From: Paraburkholderia sp. DHOC27
GTDB taxonomy: Bacteria > Pseudomonadota > Gammaproteobacteria > Burkholderiales > Burkholderiaceae
Assembly (NCBI RefSeq): GCF_003429005.1
Contig: NZ_QVQV01000003.1
Location: 682,723 to 746,722 of the forward strand
Direction of reading: 5' to 3'
Length of the DNA stretch: 64,000 nt
In this document: positions 8,351-19,179 of the stretch, in pieces
Numbering within the stretch: position 1 is the first letter of the stretch
Layout: each line of letters starts with the position of its first letter
Position numbers and translations under genes: made by a program
The notes under the pieces: generated by a model
Database searches by the model: none
Seen by the model: only the letters and a program-made list of their open reading frames with translations
What the model was told of the DNA's origin: nothing

Positions 8351-9499
8351 ATGCAACACAAGATGAAACAGCTGGCTGGCGCGGCACTGGTCGCCGCTAT
8401 GTCGGTGGCGGGGACAGCACATGCGCAGCAGGCCGAAGACGTCAAGGTGGGTTTCGCTGGTCCGATGACGGGCGAACAGGCTCACTACGGCAAGGACTTC
8501 CAGAACGGCATCACGCTGGCTGTGGAAGAAATGAACGCCACGAAGCCGGTAATCGGCGGCAAGCCGGTGCACTTCGTGCTGGATTCGGCGGACGACCAGG
8601 CTGACCCGCGCACCGGTACGACGGTTGCGCAGAAGCTGGTGGACGACGGCATCAAGGGCATGCTCGGCCACTTCAACTCGGGCACCACGATCCCGGCTTC
8701 GCGCATCTACGCGAACGCAGGTATCCCCGAAATCGCGATGGCGACGGCGCCGGAATACACGCAACAAGGCTTCAAGACGACGTTCCGGATGATGACCTCC
8801 GACACGCAGCAAGGCTCGGTTGCCGGCACGTTCGCGGTGAAGAACCTCGGCATGAAGAAGATCGCCATCGTGGATGACCGCACGGCCTACGGCCAGGGTC
8901 TGGCCGATCAGTTCGAGAAGGCAGCCAAGGCTTCGGGCGCGACGATCGTCGATCGTGAATTCACGAATGACAAGGCCGTGGACTTCAAGTCGATTCTGAC
9001 CAAGCTGAAGTCGGTCAATCCGGATCTGATCTATTACGGTGGCGCGGATTCGCAAGCTGCACCGATGGTCAAGCAGATGAAGACGCTGGGCGTGAAGGCT
9101 CCGTTGATGGGTGGCGAAATGGTCCACACGCCGACGTTCCTGAAGCTGGCTGGCGATGCGGCTAATGGTACGGTGGCGTCACTGGCTGGTCTGCCGCTGG
9201 AGCAAATGCCGGGCGGCGCGGATTACGTGGCCAAGTACAAGAAGCGCTTCAACGAAGACGTGGAAACGTATTCGCCGTATGCCTACGATGGCGCGATGGC
9301 GATGTTCGACGCGATGAAGAAGGCGAATTCGACGGATCCGGCGAAGTATCTGCCGATGCTGGCGAAGACGGATATGCCGGCTGTGACGACGACTCACCTT
9401 GAATATGATGGCAAAGGTGATCTGAAGAATGGTGGCATCACGCTGTATAAGGTCGTTGATGGGAAGTGGACGACTTTGCAGAGTGTTGGAGGGAAGTAA
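8351..9499 (+). CDS. Branched-chain amino-acid type ABC transporter substrate-binding protein (LivK/LivJ-like)
   Basis: This 382-residue periplasmic protein starts with a signal peptide (MQHKMKQLAGAALVAAMSV, cleavage expected after AHA near residue 25). The mature N-terminus VKVGFAGPMTGEQAHYGKDF and the motif IGGKPVHFVLDSADDQADPRT are typical of the Peripla_BP_6 (leucine/isoleucine/valine-binding) family. A strong AAGGAGAAG ribosome-binding site lies just before the ATG. No permease or ATPase genes follow, so it must work with components encoded elsewhere. It starts 88 bases after putA, and read-through from putA is possible. The ligand is probably a branched-chain or other hydrophobic amino acid, but the sequence cannot specify it. 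Confidence 0.92.
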   Translation: MQHKMKQLAGAALVAAMSVAGTAHAQQAEDVKVGFAGPMTGEQAHYGKDFQNGITLAVEEMNATKPVIGGKPVHFVLDSADDQADPRTGTTVAQKLVDDGIKGMLGHFNSGTTIPASRIYANAGIPEIAMATAPEYTQQGFKTTFRMMTSDTQQGSVAGTFAVKNLGMKKIAIVDDRTAYGQGLADQFEKAAKASGATIVDREFTNDKAVDFKSILTKLKSVNPDLIYYGGADSQAAPMVKQMKTLGVKAPLMGGEMVHTPTFLKLAGDAANGTVASLAGLPLEQMPGGADYVAKYKKRFNEDVETYSPYAYDGAMAMFDAMKKANSTDPAKYLPMLAKTDMPAVTTTHLEYDGKGDLKNGGITLYKVVDGKWTTLQSVGGK

Positions 9500-9900
9500 T
9501 TCTTTTTTGCCTCCCGGCGGGTAGCTCTCTTTCGCCGGTGGCTGATTTTTTCATTGCCTCGTGGGCCGGTTTTTTTGCGGCTCGCGGGGCTTTGTTGTTT
9601 TTGGCCTTTCCTTGTTTTGTTTTTGGTTTGCTTGTGTTGCCCCTGTGCGGGGCGGCACTTACTTTCTTTGCCGCCGCAAAGAAAGTAAGCAAAGAAAGCG
9701 GGCTCACACCGCTAGCTTGTAGGTGTCTCTCCCTGTCTGCTTTGCTTAGTGGTCCGAGACGAGTTGTGCCCTCGCATTTTCTGCGCTCGTGACACAGCCG
9801 TCATTCATCCAGCGTTGCGCTTCGCGCTCCGCCGATGGGCATAACCTTTTCTTTGCGCACGCCTTCATGCAGGGCGCCTGCGCGCCCTGCATTCCGTGCG
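9500..9900. other. Non-coding intergenic region with repeat-like sequence
   Basis: No credible gene is seen between the binding-protein gene and the convergent ThDP-enzyme gene. The stretch is pyrimidine-rich on the plus strand, with many T runs, and carries the strong inverted repeat described at 9658-9689 followed by a second AAAGAAAG copy. The plus-strand open frame 9466-9792 has low-complexity Phe/Leu content and overlaps the upstream stop, so it is not annotated. Confidence 0.6.
9658..9689. repeat. Perfect inverted repeat in a likely dispersed Burkholderia-type intergenic element
   Basis: Arms CTTACTTTCTTTGC (9658-9671) and GCAAAGAAAGTAAG (9676-9689) are perfect reverse complements of 14 bases around the loop CGCC. 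Just after it, GCAAAGAAAG is repeated at 9689-9698. From memory, similar sequence occurs many times between genes in Burkholderia-group genomes, so this is probably one copy of a dispersed repeat. It may also work as a bidirectional transcription stop for the two converging genes. There is only one copy in this window. Confidence 0.6.
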
Positions 9901-11610
9901 TTACGCCGTCTCCCCGCGCAGCTTCCTTCCCTGTTCCCGGATCTGCTCCAGCGTCGCGCCTGGCGTGCTGGCCTCCTGCGGCAAGCGAATCTCTATCAGC
10001 GCGGGTCGCTTTGCTGCGATCGCGCGTTGCAACGCCGGCAGAAAATCTTCCGTCCGTTCTACGAGCTCGCCATGCGCGCCGAACGATTTTGCGAATGCTG
10101 CGAAGTCCGGATTTGTCACTGCCGTGCCGTGCACACGATTCGGATAGTGCCGCTCCTGGTGCATGCGGATCGTGCCGAACTGGCTGTTGTTCACCACGAT
10201 GAACAACACGGCCAGGTCGTAATGCACGGCGGTCGCCAACTCCTGCGCCGACATCATGAAACAGCCGTCACCCGCCAGGGCCACCACCGTGCGCTCCGGA
10301 TACATCGACTTCGCTGCGATCGCCGCCGGTACGCCATATCCCATCGCGCCACTCGTCGGTGCCAGCTGCGAACGGAAATGCTTGTACGAGAAGTGGCGGT
10401 GCAGCCACGTCGCGTAATTGCCTGCGCCATTCGTCACGATGGCATCCGTCGGCAAGTGCGCGCGCAGTTGCCGGATCACTTCGCCCATCTGCACATCACC
10501 TGGTATCGGTCGTGGCGTGCGCCATTCCAGATACGCGCGGTGAGCGTCTTCTGCAGTGCCAGCCCATGCCGGTTGCGTGGTCGGCTTCAGCTCGGCGAGC
10601 ATCGCAGTCAGTTCGGGCATGCCGGATACGATCGGCAAATCCGCTGCGTACACGCGGCCTAGTTCCTCGGCGCCCTGATGCACATGCACCAGCGTTTGCT
10701 TTGTCTTCGGAATGTCGAGCAACGTGTAGCCGCCCGTCGTCGATTCACCCAGGCGTGGCCCGAGCACGAGCAGCAAATCGGCATCGCGGATGCGCGCCGC
10801 CAGCGCCGGATTGATGCCGAGGCCTACGTCGCCAGCGTAATTCGGATGGTCGTTGTCCAGCGTGTCCTGAAAGCGGAACGCGAGACCAATCGGCAATTGC
10901 CATGCTTCGACAAAGCGCTGTAGATCCGCACACGCCTCCGGCGTCCAGCCACTGCCACCGGCGATCACCATCGGACGCTTCGCGGTTCCGAGCAGTTGCC
11001 GCAATTGGTCGATCTGCGCCGCCGACGGCGATGCCGCCACGCGGTGATACGCAGGCGCGCCCGGCACCACTGGACACACATCGCTCAGCACGTCTTCCGG
11101 CAGCGACAACACTACCGGGCCCGGTCGTCCCGAGGTTGCGGTGTGAAACGCGTGGCTCATGTACTCGGGAATGCGGCGCGGGTCGTCGATCTGCGCGACC
11201 CACTTCGCCATCTGTCCAAACATGCGGCGATAGTCGATTTCCTGGAACGCCTCGCGGTCCAGATGTTCGCGCGCACATTGGCCGATCAGCAGGATCATCG
11301 GCGTCGAATCCTGGAAGGCGGTGTGCACGCCGATCGAGGCATGCGTTGCGCCCGGTCCGCGCGTCACGATGGCGATGCCCGGACGGCCGGTCAGTTTGCC
11401 CACGGCTTCCGCCATGTTCGCGGCGGCGGCTTCATGGCGGCAGACGACGGTCTGGATGCGCTCCGTCTCGTCGTGCAATGAATCGAGCACGGCGAGGAAG
11501 CTCTCGCCGGGCACGGAAAAAACGCGCTCGACGCCGTGCGTCAGCAGCGCGTCGACCAGTAGACGCGCACCGGTCGTGGTGGCAGGTGCAGGGGTGGGAG
11601 TCGATGCCAT
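9901..11610 (-). CDS. Thiamine-diphosphate-dependent enzyme, acetolactate-synthase-like large subunit
   Basis: This 569-residue protein has the three-domain layout of the acetohydroxyacid synthase/benzoylformate decarboxylase superfamily. The N-terminal pyrimidine-binding domain includes GVERVFSVPGESFLAVLDSL and CRHEAAAANMAEA, with the catalytic Glu in RHEAAAA. A central domain spans about 190-330. The C-terminal PP domain has the metal/ThDP motif GDGCFMMSAQELATAVHY ending VVNNSQFGT. No small regulatory subunit is adjacent, and the biosynthetic ilvIH pair is usually separate, so this is more likely a catabolic or decarboxylating paralogue. Substrate is undetermined. Stop TAA is at 9903-9901. 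It is the downstream neighbour of sdaA, 237 bases away, and is probably transcribed separately. Confidence 0.85.
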   Translation of the reverse strand: MASTPTPAPATTTGARLLVDALLTHGVERVFSVPGESFLAVLDSLHDETERIQTVVCRHEAAAANMAEAVGKLTGRPGIAIVTRGPGATHASIGVHTAFQDSTPMILLIGQCAREHLDREAFQEIDYRRMFGQMAKWVAQIDDPRRIPEYMSHAFHTATSGRPGPVVLSLPEDVLSDVCPVVPGAPAYHRVAASPSAAQIDQLRQLLGTAKRPMVIAGGSGWTPEACADLQRFVEAWQLPIGLAFRFQDTLDNDHPNYAGDVGLGINPALAARIRDADLLLVLGPRLGESTTGGYTLLDIPKTKQTLVHVHQGAEELGRVYAADLPIVSGMPELTAMLAELKPTTQPAWAGTAEDAHRAYLEWRTPRPIPGDVQMGEVIRQLRAHLPTDAIVTNGAGNYATWLHRHFSYKHFRSQLAPTSGAMGYGVPAAIAAKSMYPERTVVALAGDGCFMMSAQELATAVHYDLAVLFIVVNNSQFGTIRMHQERHYPNRVHGTAVTNPDFAAFAKSFGAHGELVERTEDFLPALQRAIAAKRPALIEIRLPQEASTPGATLEQIREQGRKLRGETA

Positions 11611-11847
11611 TACAGTGATGTCTCCAAACAGGTCGGTCGTGCGAATGAGCTGGAACGTGTGCCCATTCTGCCGCCGGTTTCACGGGTTGGAATGCGGTGC
11701 CGCTCTACCGCGCGGCACCGCGGGAAGGGAGCGCGTCGCGTGCCACACGCACTCTCCACATATACAAAACTCGCTACGAAAATCTGCGGCCCATAGCGTG
11801 CTCCAACCGGCGGCGCTCGCAGCAAATGCCCAAAACGTCGAACCGCC

Positions 11848-13236
11848 TCAACATTCGACGATGTTCACCGCTAGTCCGCCACGCGATGTCTCTTTGTATT
11901 TGGTCTTCATATCCGCGCCGGTTTCGCGCATGGTCTTGATCACCGAATCCAGCGAAACGTAGTGGCTGCCGTCGCCGCGCAGCGCCATGCGCGCTGCGTT
12001 GACGGCCTTCACCGAGGCCATTGCATTGCGTTCGATGCACGGAATCTGCACCATGCCGCCCACCGGATCGCAGGTGAGCCCAAGGTTGTGTTCCATGCCG
12101 ATCTCGGCGGCGTTCTCGACCTGCTCCGGCGTGCCGCCCATCACGGCAGCAAGCGCGCCGGCGGCCATCGAACAGGCCACACCTACTTCACCCTGGCAAC
12201 CCACTTCCGCGCCGGAAATCGAGGCGTTCAGCTTGTACAGAATGCCGATCGCCGCGGCGGTCATCAGGAAGTCGATCACGCCCTGTTGATTCGAACCCGG
12301 CATGAAGCGCGTGTAGTAATGCAGCACCGCGGGGATGATGCCGGCCGCGCCATTGGTGGGCGCAGTAACGACGCGCCCGCCGGCCGCATTCTCTTCGTTG
12401 ACGGCGATCGCATAGAGATTGATCCAGTCGACCATCGACAGTGGATCGCGCAGCGCCAGTTCAGGATTGCCCGACAGCGAACGATACAGTTGCGGCGCGC
12501 GCCGCTTCACCTGGAACGGTCCCGGCAACGTGCCGTCCGCATCCGGATTATTGATGCCGCAACCGCGCGCCACGCATGACTGCATCACCGCCCAGATTTT
12601 CAGCAGACCGTCGCGCGTTTCGGTTTCGGTATGCCAGACGCGCTCGTTTTCCCACATGAGTTGCGCAATGCTTTTGCCGGTGGCCTTGCACATGGCCAGC
12701 AGCTCGTTGCCGCTGCGAAACGGATGCGGCAGTTGATCCACCGCGCTCAGCACTTTCGTGTTCGGCGCGCCGGCCGTCACCACGAAGCCGCCGCCCACGG
12801 ATAGATACGTGGCCTCGCGCAGCACCGCGCCTTGCGCGTCGAACGCACGCAACGTCAGGCCATTTGGATGCTCGGCGAGTGCCTGGCGGTAAAACGAAAT
12901 GTGTTCCTTCTGCACGAACGGCACAGCGTGTGTGCCGAGCAGCGGCAGTGAGCGTGAGCTGCGCACCGCTTCCAGACGTTGCGCGATCGTATCGGGGTCG
13001 ACCGTGTCCGGCGCGTCGCCCATCAGGCCGAGCATCACGCCGCGATCAGTGCCGTGGCCTTTGCCGGTCGCACCGAGCGAGCCATACAGATCCACCTTGA
13101 CCGAAGCCGTGGCCGGCAGCAGCGCATCGCGTTCGAGCCCCTGCGCAAACATCAGCGCCGCGCGCATCGGACCCACCGTATGCGAGCTGGATGGACCAAT
13201 GCCAATTTTGAAAAGATCGAACACGCTGACTGCCAT
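11848..13236 (-). CDS. sdaA: L-serine ammonia-lyase, iron-sulfur type, single chain
   Basis: The 462-residue protein converts L-serine to pyruvate and ammonia using a [4Fe-4S] cluster. The N-terminal domain opens [20 protein letters not shown], with the family signature [14 protein letters not shown]. The catalytic alpha domain carries the cluster cysteines in [23 protein letters not shown] and [10 protein letters not shown]. Length and fusion order match single-chain SdaA of proteobacteria. AGGAG sits about 6 bases before the ATG at 13236. It starts 27 bases after the alginate-lyase-family gene, itself 116 bases after gcvP, so it may be the last gene of the glycine-cleavage transcript. That would link breakdown of glycine and serine. 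Confidence 0.96.
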   Translation of the reverse strand: MAVSVFDLFKIGIGPSSSHTVGPMRAALMFAQGLERDALLPATASVKVDLYGSLGATGKGHGTDRGVMLGLMGDAPDTVDPDTIAQRLEAVRSSRSLPLLGTHAVPFVQKEHISFYRQALAEHPNGLTLRAFDAQGAVLREATYLSVGGGFVVTAGAPNTKVLSAVDQLPHPFRSGNELLAMCKATGKSIAQLMWENERVWHTETETRDGLLKIWAVMQSCVARGCGINNPDADGTLPGPFQVKRRAPQLYRSLSGNPELALRDPLSMVDWINLYAIAVNEENAAGGRVVTAPTNGAAGIIPAVLHYYTRFMPGSNQQGVIDFLMTAAAIGILYKLNASISGAEVGCQGEVGVACSMAAGALAAVMGGTPEQVENAAEIGMEHNLGLTCDPVGGMVQIPCIERNAMASVKAVNAARMALRGDGSHYVSLDSVIKTMRETGADMKTKYKETSRGGLAVNIVEC

Positions 13237-13263
13237 TACTGCTCCTGCAAGTTTGAAATCGGA

Positions 13264-14403
13264 TTACCGCGCCGGCAACGGCAGGCACACGGCCAGCCAC
13301 GCGGGCGGGGTGGGCGCGAGACGCAGCGCGATCGGCGCATAACGGCCATCGAGCCGCGCGGCGAGGTGAAACAGTTCCGTTGCGTTCTTCGGATCCCACT
13401 GGCCGGTATAGCCAGGCAGACCCGCTTCACGACGTTTGACATCGAACGGCACGTCGGAGTGCACGAATTCTTCGTGCGTTTTTGTACCGAGTGCGTAAGG
13501 CGTTAGCCAGTTGAGCGCCGCCGCCAGCGTCGCGCCATTGGTGGCCTTTTCCGGCAGCCAGTTGCGGTTATGACGGCGCGCCGCGAGCGCTGCGGTAACG
13601 AGCGGCTGCAGATCGTAAGTGACGTAACGCAGCGCGTCGCGTTCCTTGAAGTCCACCGTGGATCCATCCGGCGCAATGTTGTCGCCGATATGCTCGGTGA
13701 ACAGGCGCTGCGCCGTGAGGATCATCTTGCGGTTATCGAGCGTGAACGCGGCCATTGCGATCAGCTTGATGCGGTGACTCTGCCAGTTGTTGCGAAAGTT
13801 GCCCGTCAGTGGGCGCGGCTGCGCATCGACCTGCGCGATATAACCGTTGCCCAGTCTGGTCAGAAACGCCATGGCCGCGTTGCGCGTTTTTACCGGCAAC
13901 GCGCTGGCGGTCATGTCATAGGCGAGGATCAAGCCTTCCAGTTGAGTCTCGTCGATCGGATTGAAACTCGGTTGATACGTGGTCACCCATGCGTACAGCA
14001 AGCGGTCCACCAGCTTAAGGTAACGGTCGTCGCTGGTGGCGCGCCAGGCCAGCGCGGCGTCGCGCATCAGGTCGAGATCTTTCTCGGCTTCGACGCTTTG
14101 ATCGTAGATGCCTTCGTGCGGCAATGTGCCTTCGGTATGCAGCTTCGCCACCGCATGCGCGGGGTCGTCCAGATGGGCTTCCACGTTGCTGACCAATGCT
14201 TTCACGCCGGGATCGGCGTTGGTGCGTTCGCTGGTTTGCAGCGCGGGCGCCGCGCAGAAATTCATCGCTGCGCGTGCCTGACGCGCCGGCAGCATGGCCG
14301 CACCGCATACCAGCAGCACGGCGAGCGGGGTGCCCGCTGCCTGCCACGACAACATGGGCCTCGAGTGGCTCCGGCTTTGCATCGTTAGCACCTTATGCGC
14401 CAT
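13264..14403 (-). CDS. Exported alginate-lyase-family (AlgL-type fold) protein
   Basis: This 379-residue protein has a long N-region and signal peptide (hydrophobic GTPLAVLLVCGAAMLPA, cleavage near ARQARA-AM, about residue 46), so it acts in the periplasm or outside. The mature part is an alpha-helical barrel with AALAWRATSDDRYLKLVDRLLYAW-type helices. The segment NNWQSHRIK corresponds in position to the NNH-containing active-site loop of AlgL but lacks its exact sequence. The start at 14403 is supported by AAGGAG six bases upstream. It sits between gcvP and sdaA on the same strand, an odd place for a polysaccharide lyase. The substrate is unknown and need not be alginate. Confidence 0.72.
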   Translation of the reverse strand: MAHKVLTMQSRSHSRPMLSWQAAGTPLAVLLVCGAAMLPARQARAAMNFCAAPALQTSERTNADPGVKALVSNVEAHLDDPAHAVAKLHTEGTLPHEGIYDQSVEAEKDLDLMRDAALAWRATSDDRYLKLVDRLLYAWVTTYQPSFNPIDETQLEGLILAYDMTASALPVKTRNAAMAFLTRLGNGYIAQVDAQPRPLTGNFRNNWQSHRIKLIAMAAFTLDNRKMILTAQRLFTEHIGDNIAPDGSTVDFKERDALRYVTYDLQPLVTAALAARRHNRNWLPEKATNGATLAAALNWLTPYALGTKTHEEFVHSDVPFDVKRREAGLPGYTGQWDPKNATELFHLAARLDGRYAPIALRLAPTPPAWLAVCLPLPAR

Positions 14404-14519
14404 GCGAAACTCCTTCGTTAGGCTGATTCGGTGTGTGATGTTAGCCGTTCCCGGGCGCGAACGACAGGACCGCGCGCGCCCATCGGATGCAGCGCGGTTT
14501 TCCTAAGGCTGTGGCGGCG

Positions 14520-17450
14520 TTACGCGTAATCCGCGATCGGCACGCACGAGCAGAACAGATTGCGGTCGCCATACACGTTGTCCGCACGGCCAACCGGCGG
14601 CCAGTACTTCTTCGCGATCAACGACGGCAGGGGATACGCCGCGGTTTCGCGCGGGTAAGCGTGCTTCCAGTCATCCGCGATCACCACGGCTGCAGTGTGC
14701 GGCGCGTGCTTGAGCGGATTGTCTTCGCGGTCCGAGCGGCCTTCTTCGACGGCGCGGATTTCCTCGCGGATCGCAATCATCGCCTCGATGAAGCGATCGA
14801 GTTCTTCCTTCGATTCCGATTCGGTCGGCTCGACCATCAGCGTGCCCGGCACCGGGAAGCTCATGGTCGGCGCGTGGAAGCCGTAGTCGGCGAGACGCTT
14901 GGCGACGTCGTCCACGGTGATGCCGCTCGTGTCCTTGATGGGACGCAGATCGAGAATGCATTCGTGCGCCACCAGTCCGCCCGGGCCCGAGTACAGCACC
15001 GGATAGTGCGGCGCGAGCTTGTTGGCGACGTAGTTGGCGTTGAGGATGGCCGTTTCGGTCGCTGCGGTGAGGTTCTTCGCGCCCATCATGGCGATGTACA
15101 TCCACGAGATGGGCAGGATCGACGCCGAGCCGTAAGGCGCGCCCGAGACCGCGCCGATACCTTGCGGCGAGCGCTCGTAACCCGACGACGTCTGATTGGG
15201 CAGGAACTGCGCGAGGTGCGCGCCCACCGCCACCGGACCGACACCTGGGCCGCCGCCGCCGTGCGGAATACAGAAGGTCTTGTGCAGATTCAGGTGCGAC
15301 ACGTCACCGCCGAACTGGCCCGGCGCGGTGAGGCCGACCATGGCGTTCATGTTGGCGCCGTCCACGTAGACCTGACCGCCGTGCGCGTGCACGATTTCGC
15401 AGATCTCACGCACGTTCGCCTCGAACACGCCGTGCGTCGACGGATACGTGATCATGATCGCCGCGAGCTTGTCCGCATGTTGCGCGGCCTTCTTCTTCAG
15501 GTCTTCGATGTCGACGTTGCCTTGCGTATCGCACGCAACCACGACCACCTGCATGCCGGCCATCTGCGCCGACGCGGGGTTGGTGCCGTGAGCCGAAGCC
15601 GGGATCAGACACACGTTGCGATGACCTTCGCCGCGCGACGCGTGGTACGCGTGGATGATCAAGAGACCGGCGTATTCGCCTTGCGAGCCCGCGTTCGGTT
15701 GCAGCGAGACCGCCGCGTAACCGGTAGCGGCCACCAGCATCTGTTCGAGCTGGTCGATCATCTCGCGATAGCCGACGGTTTGCTCAGCGGGCGCGAACGG
15801 GTGAATCTGGCCGAACTCGGGCCACGTGACCGGCAGCATTTCGGAAGTCGCATTCAGCTTCATCGTGCACGAGCCGAGCGGGATCATCGAGCGGTCGAGC
15901 GCGAGGTCCTTGTCGGAGAGGCTGCGCAGGTAGCGCAGCATTTCCGTTTCCGAATGGTGACGATTGAACACGTGATGCGTGAGGTACGCGCTGGTGCGTT
16001 CGAGCCCTGCGGGCAGCGTGCTGTGCGCCGAGACTTCGGCGTCGAGCGCGTCGATCTGCGGCACGTCGTTCACAAACGCGGCTTGTGCGAAGACGGCGAG
16101 CAGATCGGCCAGATCGCGACGCGAGGTGGTTTCGTCTATCGAAATACCGACGCGCGTGTCGCTCACGCGGCGCAGGTTGATGCGCTGCGCCGTGGCCGCG
16201 TCATGCAGTGCTTGCGTGCGTGCGCCGGTTTCGAAGGTGAGCGTATCGAAGAAGGTGTCGTTGACGAGCGTGTAGCCCAGTTGCTTCGCACCTGCCGCGA
16301 GCAGCGCGGCGATGCGGTTCACGCGCAGCGCGATGGTCTTCAGGCCCTGCGGGCCGTGATACACGGCGTACATGCTGGCCATGATCGCGAGCAGCGCTTG
16401 CGCGGTACACACGTTCGACGTGGCCTTCTCGCGGCGGATGTGCTGTTCGCGCGTTTGCAGCGCGAGACGCAGCGCGGGCTGTCCTTGAGCGTCGATGGTG
16501 ACGCCGACCAGACGCCCCGGCATCTGACGCTTGAACTCGTCGCGCACGGCAAGGTATGCCGCGTGCGGACCGCCGAACCCTACCGGCACGCCAAAGCGCT
16601 GGGTGTTGCCAACGGCCACGTCCGCGCCCCATTCGCCCGGCGGCGTGAGCACGGTGAGCGCGAGCAGATCAGCCGCGGCGACCACATGGCCGCCCGCTGC
16701 GTGGATCGCGTCAGCGAGCGCACGGTAGTCGCGCACGTCGCCATTCGCGCCGGGGTATTGCAGCAGCACGCCGAACGCGTTGGCGCTGGCGGCGTCCGCA
16801 GCGGGACCCACTTTTACTTCGATGCCCACCGGTGTGGCGCGTGTCTTCACCACTTCGATGGTCTGCGGCAGCACGTCGTCGGCGACGTAGAACACGTTCG
16901 ACTTCGGCTTGCCCACGCGTTGCAGCAGCGTCATCGCTTCGGCGGCGGCCGTCGCTTCGTCGAGCAATGAAGCATTAGAGATGGCGAGACCCGTCAGGTC
17001 GATCACCATCTGCTGGAAATTCAGCAGCGCTTCCAGACGGCCCTGCGAGATTTCCGGCTGATACGGCGTGTATGCCGTGTACCAGGCCGGATTTTCCAGC
17101 ACGTTACGCAGGATCACCGTCGGCGTATGCGCGTTGTAATAGCCCTGTCCGATGTACGAACGGAACACCTGGTTCTTGTCCGCCAGTTCGCGCAGCGCGG
17201 CGAGTGCTTCGGCTTCGCTCTTCGGTTGCGCGAAGGGGCCGAGCGGCAGCGCTTCGCTGCGGCGGATCGTCTTCGGAATCACGGCATCGATCAGCGCGGC
17301 GCGCGACGCGAAGCCGAGGGCTTCGAGCATCGCTTGCTGGTCGGCCGAATCCGGGCCGATGTGCCGTTCGGCGAAGGCGTCATGCACTTCGAGCGCGGCG
17401 AGCGAGAGAGGAGTGCGGTTCATCAGACGATCCGGGTGTTCGAGCTTCAT
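14520..17450 (-). CDS. gcvP: Glycine dehydrogenase (decarboxylating), P-protein of the glycine cleavage system
   Basis: The 976-residue homodimeric P-protein decarboxylates glycine with pyridoxal phosphate and passes the aminomethyl group to lipoylated GcvH. The N-terminal half opens with [17 protein letters not shown] and contains [13 protein letters not shown]. The C-terminal half has the PLP site [19 protein letters not shown], with the Schiff-base lysine in LHK, and the family tail [15 protein letters not shown] near the end. Length is typical of fused-chain GcvP. The first ATG (17450) has AGGAT upstream; ATG at residue 10 is an alternative. It follows gcvH by 74 bases in the riboswitch-controlled operon. 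The antisense 827-codon frame across it is a codon-bias shadow. Confidence 0.97.
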   Translation of the reverse strand: MKLEHPDRLMNRTPLSLAALEVHDAFAERHIGPDSADQQAMLEALGFASRAALIDAVIPKTIRRSEALPLGPFAQPKSEAEALAALRELADKNQVFRSYIGQGYYNAHTPTVILRNVLENPAWYTAYTPYQPEISQGRLEALLNFQQMVIDLTGLAISNASLLDEATAAAEAMTLLQRVGKPKSNVFYVADDVLPQTIEVVKTRATPVGIEVKVGPAADAASANAFGVLLQYPGANGDVRDYRALADAIHAAGGHVVAAADLLALTVLTPPGEWGADVAVGNTQRFGVPVGFGGPHAAYLAVRDEFKRQMPGRLVGVTIDAQGQPALRLALQTREQHIRREKATSNVCTAQALLAIMASMYAVYHGPQGLKTIALRVNRIAALLAAGAKQLGYTLVNDTFFDTLTFETGARTQALHDAATAQRINLRRVSDTRVGISIDETTSRRDLADLLAVFAQAAFVNDVPQIDALDAEVSAHSTLPAGLERTSAYLTHHVFNRHHSETEMLRYLRSLSDKDLALDRSMIPLGSCTMKLNATSEMLPVTWPEFGQIHPFAPAEQTVGYREMIDQLEQMLVAATGYAAVSLQPNAGSQGEYAGLLIIHAYHASRGEGHRNVCLIPASAHGTNPASAQMAGMQVVVVACDTQGNVDIEDLKKKAAQHADKLAAIMITYPSTHGVFEANVREICEIVHAHGGQVYVDGANMNAMVGLTAPGQFGGDVSHLNLHKTFCIPHGGGGPGVGPVAVGAHLAQFLPNQTSSGYERSPQGIGAVSGAPYGSASILPISWMYIAMMGAKNLTAATETAILNANYVANKLAPHYPVLYSGPGGLVAHECILDLRPIKDTSGITVDDVAKRLADYGFHAPTMSFPVPGTLMVEPTESESKEELDRFIEAMIAIREEIRAVEEGRSDREDNPLKHAPHTAAVVIADDWKHAYPRETAAYPLPSLIAKKYWPPVGRADNVYGDRNLFCSCVPIADYA

Positions 17451-17524
17451 GGGTAATCCTGGTGGTGCGGCCAGCCGGGTTTGCCATCCGGTCTACCGGC
17501 GGCCGCACCTGTCGGTTTAAAGAG

Positions 17525-17905
17525 TTAGGCGCCGATGGACTTCGTGTAGGCGTCGGCGTCGATCAGACGGTCGTGCGTGGCGTCGGCGGCCGGCTTGATC
17601 TTGAAGAGCCAGCTTTCGTACGGCGTGCTGTTCACGGAGTCCGGCGTGTCGGCCACGGCCGTGTTCGCTTCGATGATTTCGCCCGAGACCGGCGCGTAGA
17701 TATCCGAAGCGGCCTTCACGGATTCGATGACGGCCACGGTGTCGCCTGCCGTCACGGTCTTGCCCAGTTCCTGGACTTCGAAGAAGACGATGTCGCCGAG
17801 CGCTTCCTGCGCGTGGTCGGTGATGCCGACCGTCAGCGTGCCGTCGGCTTCGGTGCGGACCCATTCGTGCGATTCGGTGTATTTCAGATCGGCCGGGATG
17901 CTCAT
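17525..17905 (-). CDS. gcvH: Glycine cleavage system H-protein (lipoyl carrier)
   Basis: The 126-residue lipoyl-domain protein shuttles the aminomethyl intermediate between GcvP, GcvT and lipoamide dehydrogenase. The motif ESHEWVR near the N-terminus and the lipoylation site [20 protein letters not shown], with Lys64 as acceptor, are both intact. Length matches the family. AGGAG lies just before the ATG. It is the middle gene of gcvT-gcvH-gcvP, with 70 bases to gcvT and 74 to gcvP. Confidence 0.97.
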   Translation of the reverse strand: MSIPADLKYTESHEWVRTEADGTLTVGITDHAQEALGDIVFFEVQELGKTVTAGDTVAVIESVKAASDIYAPVSGEIIEANTAVADTPDSVNSTPYESWLFKIKPAADATHDRLIDADAYTKSIGA

Positions 17906-17975
17906 TGGATGCTCCTGTGCGGTGTGTTCGGTAATGACTTAAAAGTCGGGAGAGAGGGACGCACGCGCTGGCTGC

Positions 17976-19094
17976 TTAAACTGCGAGCACTTTGCCGTTG
18001 CGCACGAACGGCAGTTTTACCACGCTCGCGGGAAGGGCTTTGTCACGGATTTGCACGTGAACGATATCGCCCGGCTGGACGCCCTTCGGTACGCGGGCGA
18101 ACGCAATGGATTCCTGCATGGTCGGTGAGAACGTGCCGCTGGTGATTTCGCCGTCGCCGTGCGGCGTGACGACCTTCTGATGCGCGCGCAGCACGCCGCC
18201 CGCCTTGCCGTTTTCCTTCTGCAGGATCAGGCCGACGAACGACGCCTGCGAGCCGTTGGCTTCCAGCTTCGCGCGGCCGACGAAGTCGCGCGGCGCGGTC
18301 AGGTCCACTGTCCAGGCGAGGCCGGCGTCGAGCGGCGAGACGTTGTCGTCCATGTCCTGGCCATACAGGTTCATGCCGGCTTCGAGGCGCAGCGTGTCGC
18401 GCGCGCCGAGACCCGCCGGACGCACGCCTTGGCGTTGCAGCGCGTCCCAGAACTCGCATACGGCCGTGGCCGGTAGCACGATTTCAAAACCGTCTTCGCC
18501 GGTGTAGCCGGTGCGCGCAATCATCAATTCGCCAAACGGCGTGTTGTCGATGATGGCCGCGTTGAACGGCTTGAGCAGTTCCGTGGAGGTGCGTGCGGAC
18601 GGCGCGACTTGCCAGACCTTGTTGCGGGCGTTCGGGCCCTGCACGGCGACGATGGCCAGATCGCGGCGCGGCGTGACGGTGAGACCGTGGTTGCCCTCGG
18701 CGTTGAGCTGGCCGAACCAGGCGATGTCCTTGTCGGCGGTGCTGGCGTTGACCACCACGCGGAAAAAGTCCTCCGCGAAGAAGTAGACGATCAGGTCGTC
18801 AATCACGCCGCCATTCGGGTTGAGCAGACAGGTGTACAGCGCCTTGCCGGCGGCTTGCAGCTTGCCGACGTTGTTGGCAATGGCGTGTTCGAAGAAGGCG
18901 CGTACGCGCTCGCCGCGGAAGTCGACCACGCACATGTGCGACACGTCGAACATGCCCGCGTCGGTGCGCACCGCGCGGTGTTCGTCGATCTGCGAGCCGT
19001 AGTTGACGGGCATGTCCCAGCCGCCGAAATCGACCATACGGGCATTCAGCGCGCGATGGGTGGCGTGCAGCGGGGTGTGTTTGAGTTCGGTCAT
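17976..19094 (-). CDS. gcvT: Aminomethyltransferase, T-protein of the glycine cleavage system
   Basis: The 372-residue folate-dependent T-protein releases ammonia and makes 5,10-methylene-tetrahydrofolate from the GcvH intermediate. I chose ATG 19094 ([20 protein letters not shown]), because it matches family length and has TGAGGC just upstream. The longer open frame to 19235 runs into the riboswitch. Key parts are [43 protein letters not shown] and the C-terminal barrel ending [11 protein letters not shown]. It is the first gene of the operon, about 85 bases after the riboswitch aptamers. Confidence 0.96.
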   Translation of the reverse strand: MTELKHTPLHATHRALNARMVDFGGWDMPVNYGSQIDEHRAVRTDAGMFDVSHMCVVDFRGERVRAFFEHAIANNVGKLQAAGKALYTCLLNPNGGVIDDLIVYFFAEDFFRVVVNASTADKDIAWFGQLNAEGNHGLTVTPRRDLAIVAVQGPNARNKVWQVAPSARTSTELLKPFNAAIIDNTPFGELMIARTGYTGEDGFEIVLPATAVCEFWDALQRQGVRPAGLGARDTLRLEAGMNLYGQDMDDNVSPLDAGLAWTVDLTAPRDFVGRAKLEANGSQASFVGLILQKENGKAGGVLRAHQKVVTPHGDGEITSGTFSPTMQESIAFARVPKGVQPGDIVHVQIRDKALPASVVKLPFVRNGKVLAV

Positions 19095-19179
19095 CGGGGC
19101 CTCAGGCAAATCTCGACGGAAACAAAAAAGGCCATGCGGCTCGATCCCTCGCGGCGTGAATGCCTGCGAGCGATGCCTT

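Noticed and set aside
9466-9792. 108-codon plus-strand frame after the binding-protein gene
   Set aside because: It starts inside the upstream gene in another frame and translates repeat-like T-rich sequence into Phe/Leu-rich low complexity.
14487-16970. 827-codon open frame on the plus strand
   Set aside because: It is exactly antisense to gcvP, Arg/His/Val-rich, without a family match or ribosome-binding site. Long antisense frames are expected in GC-rich genes.
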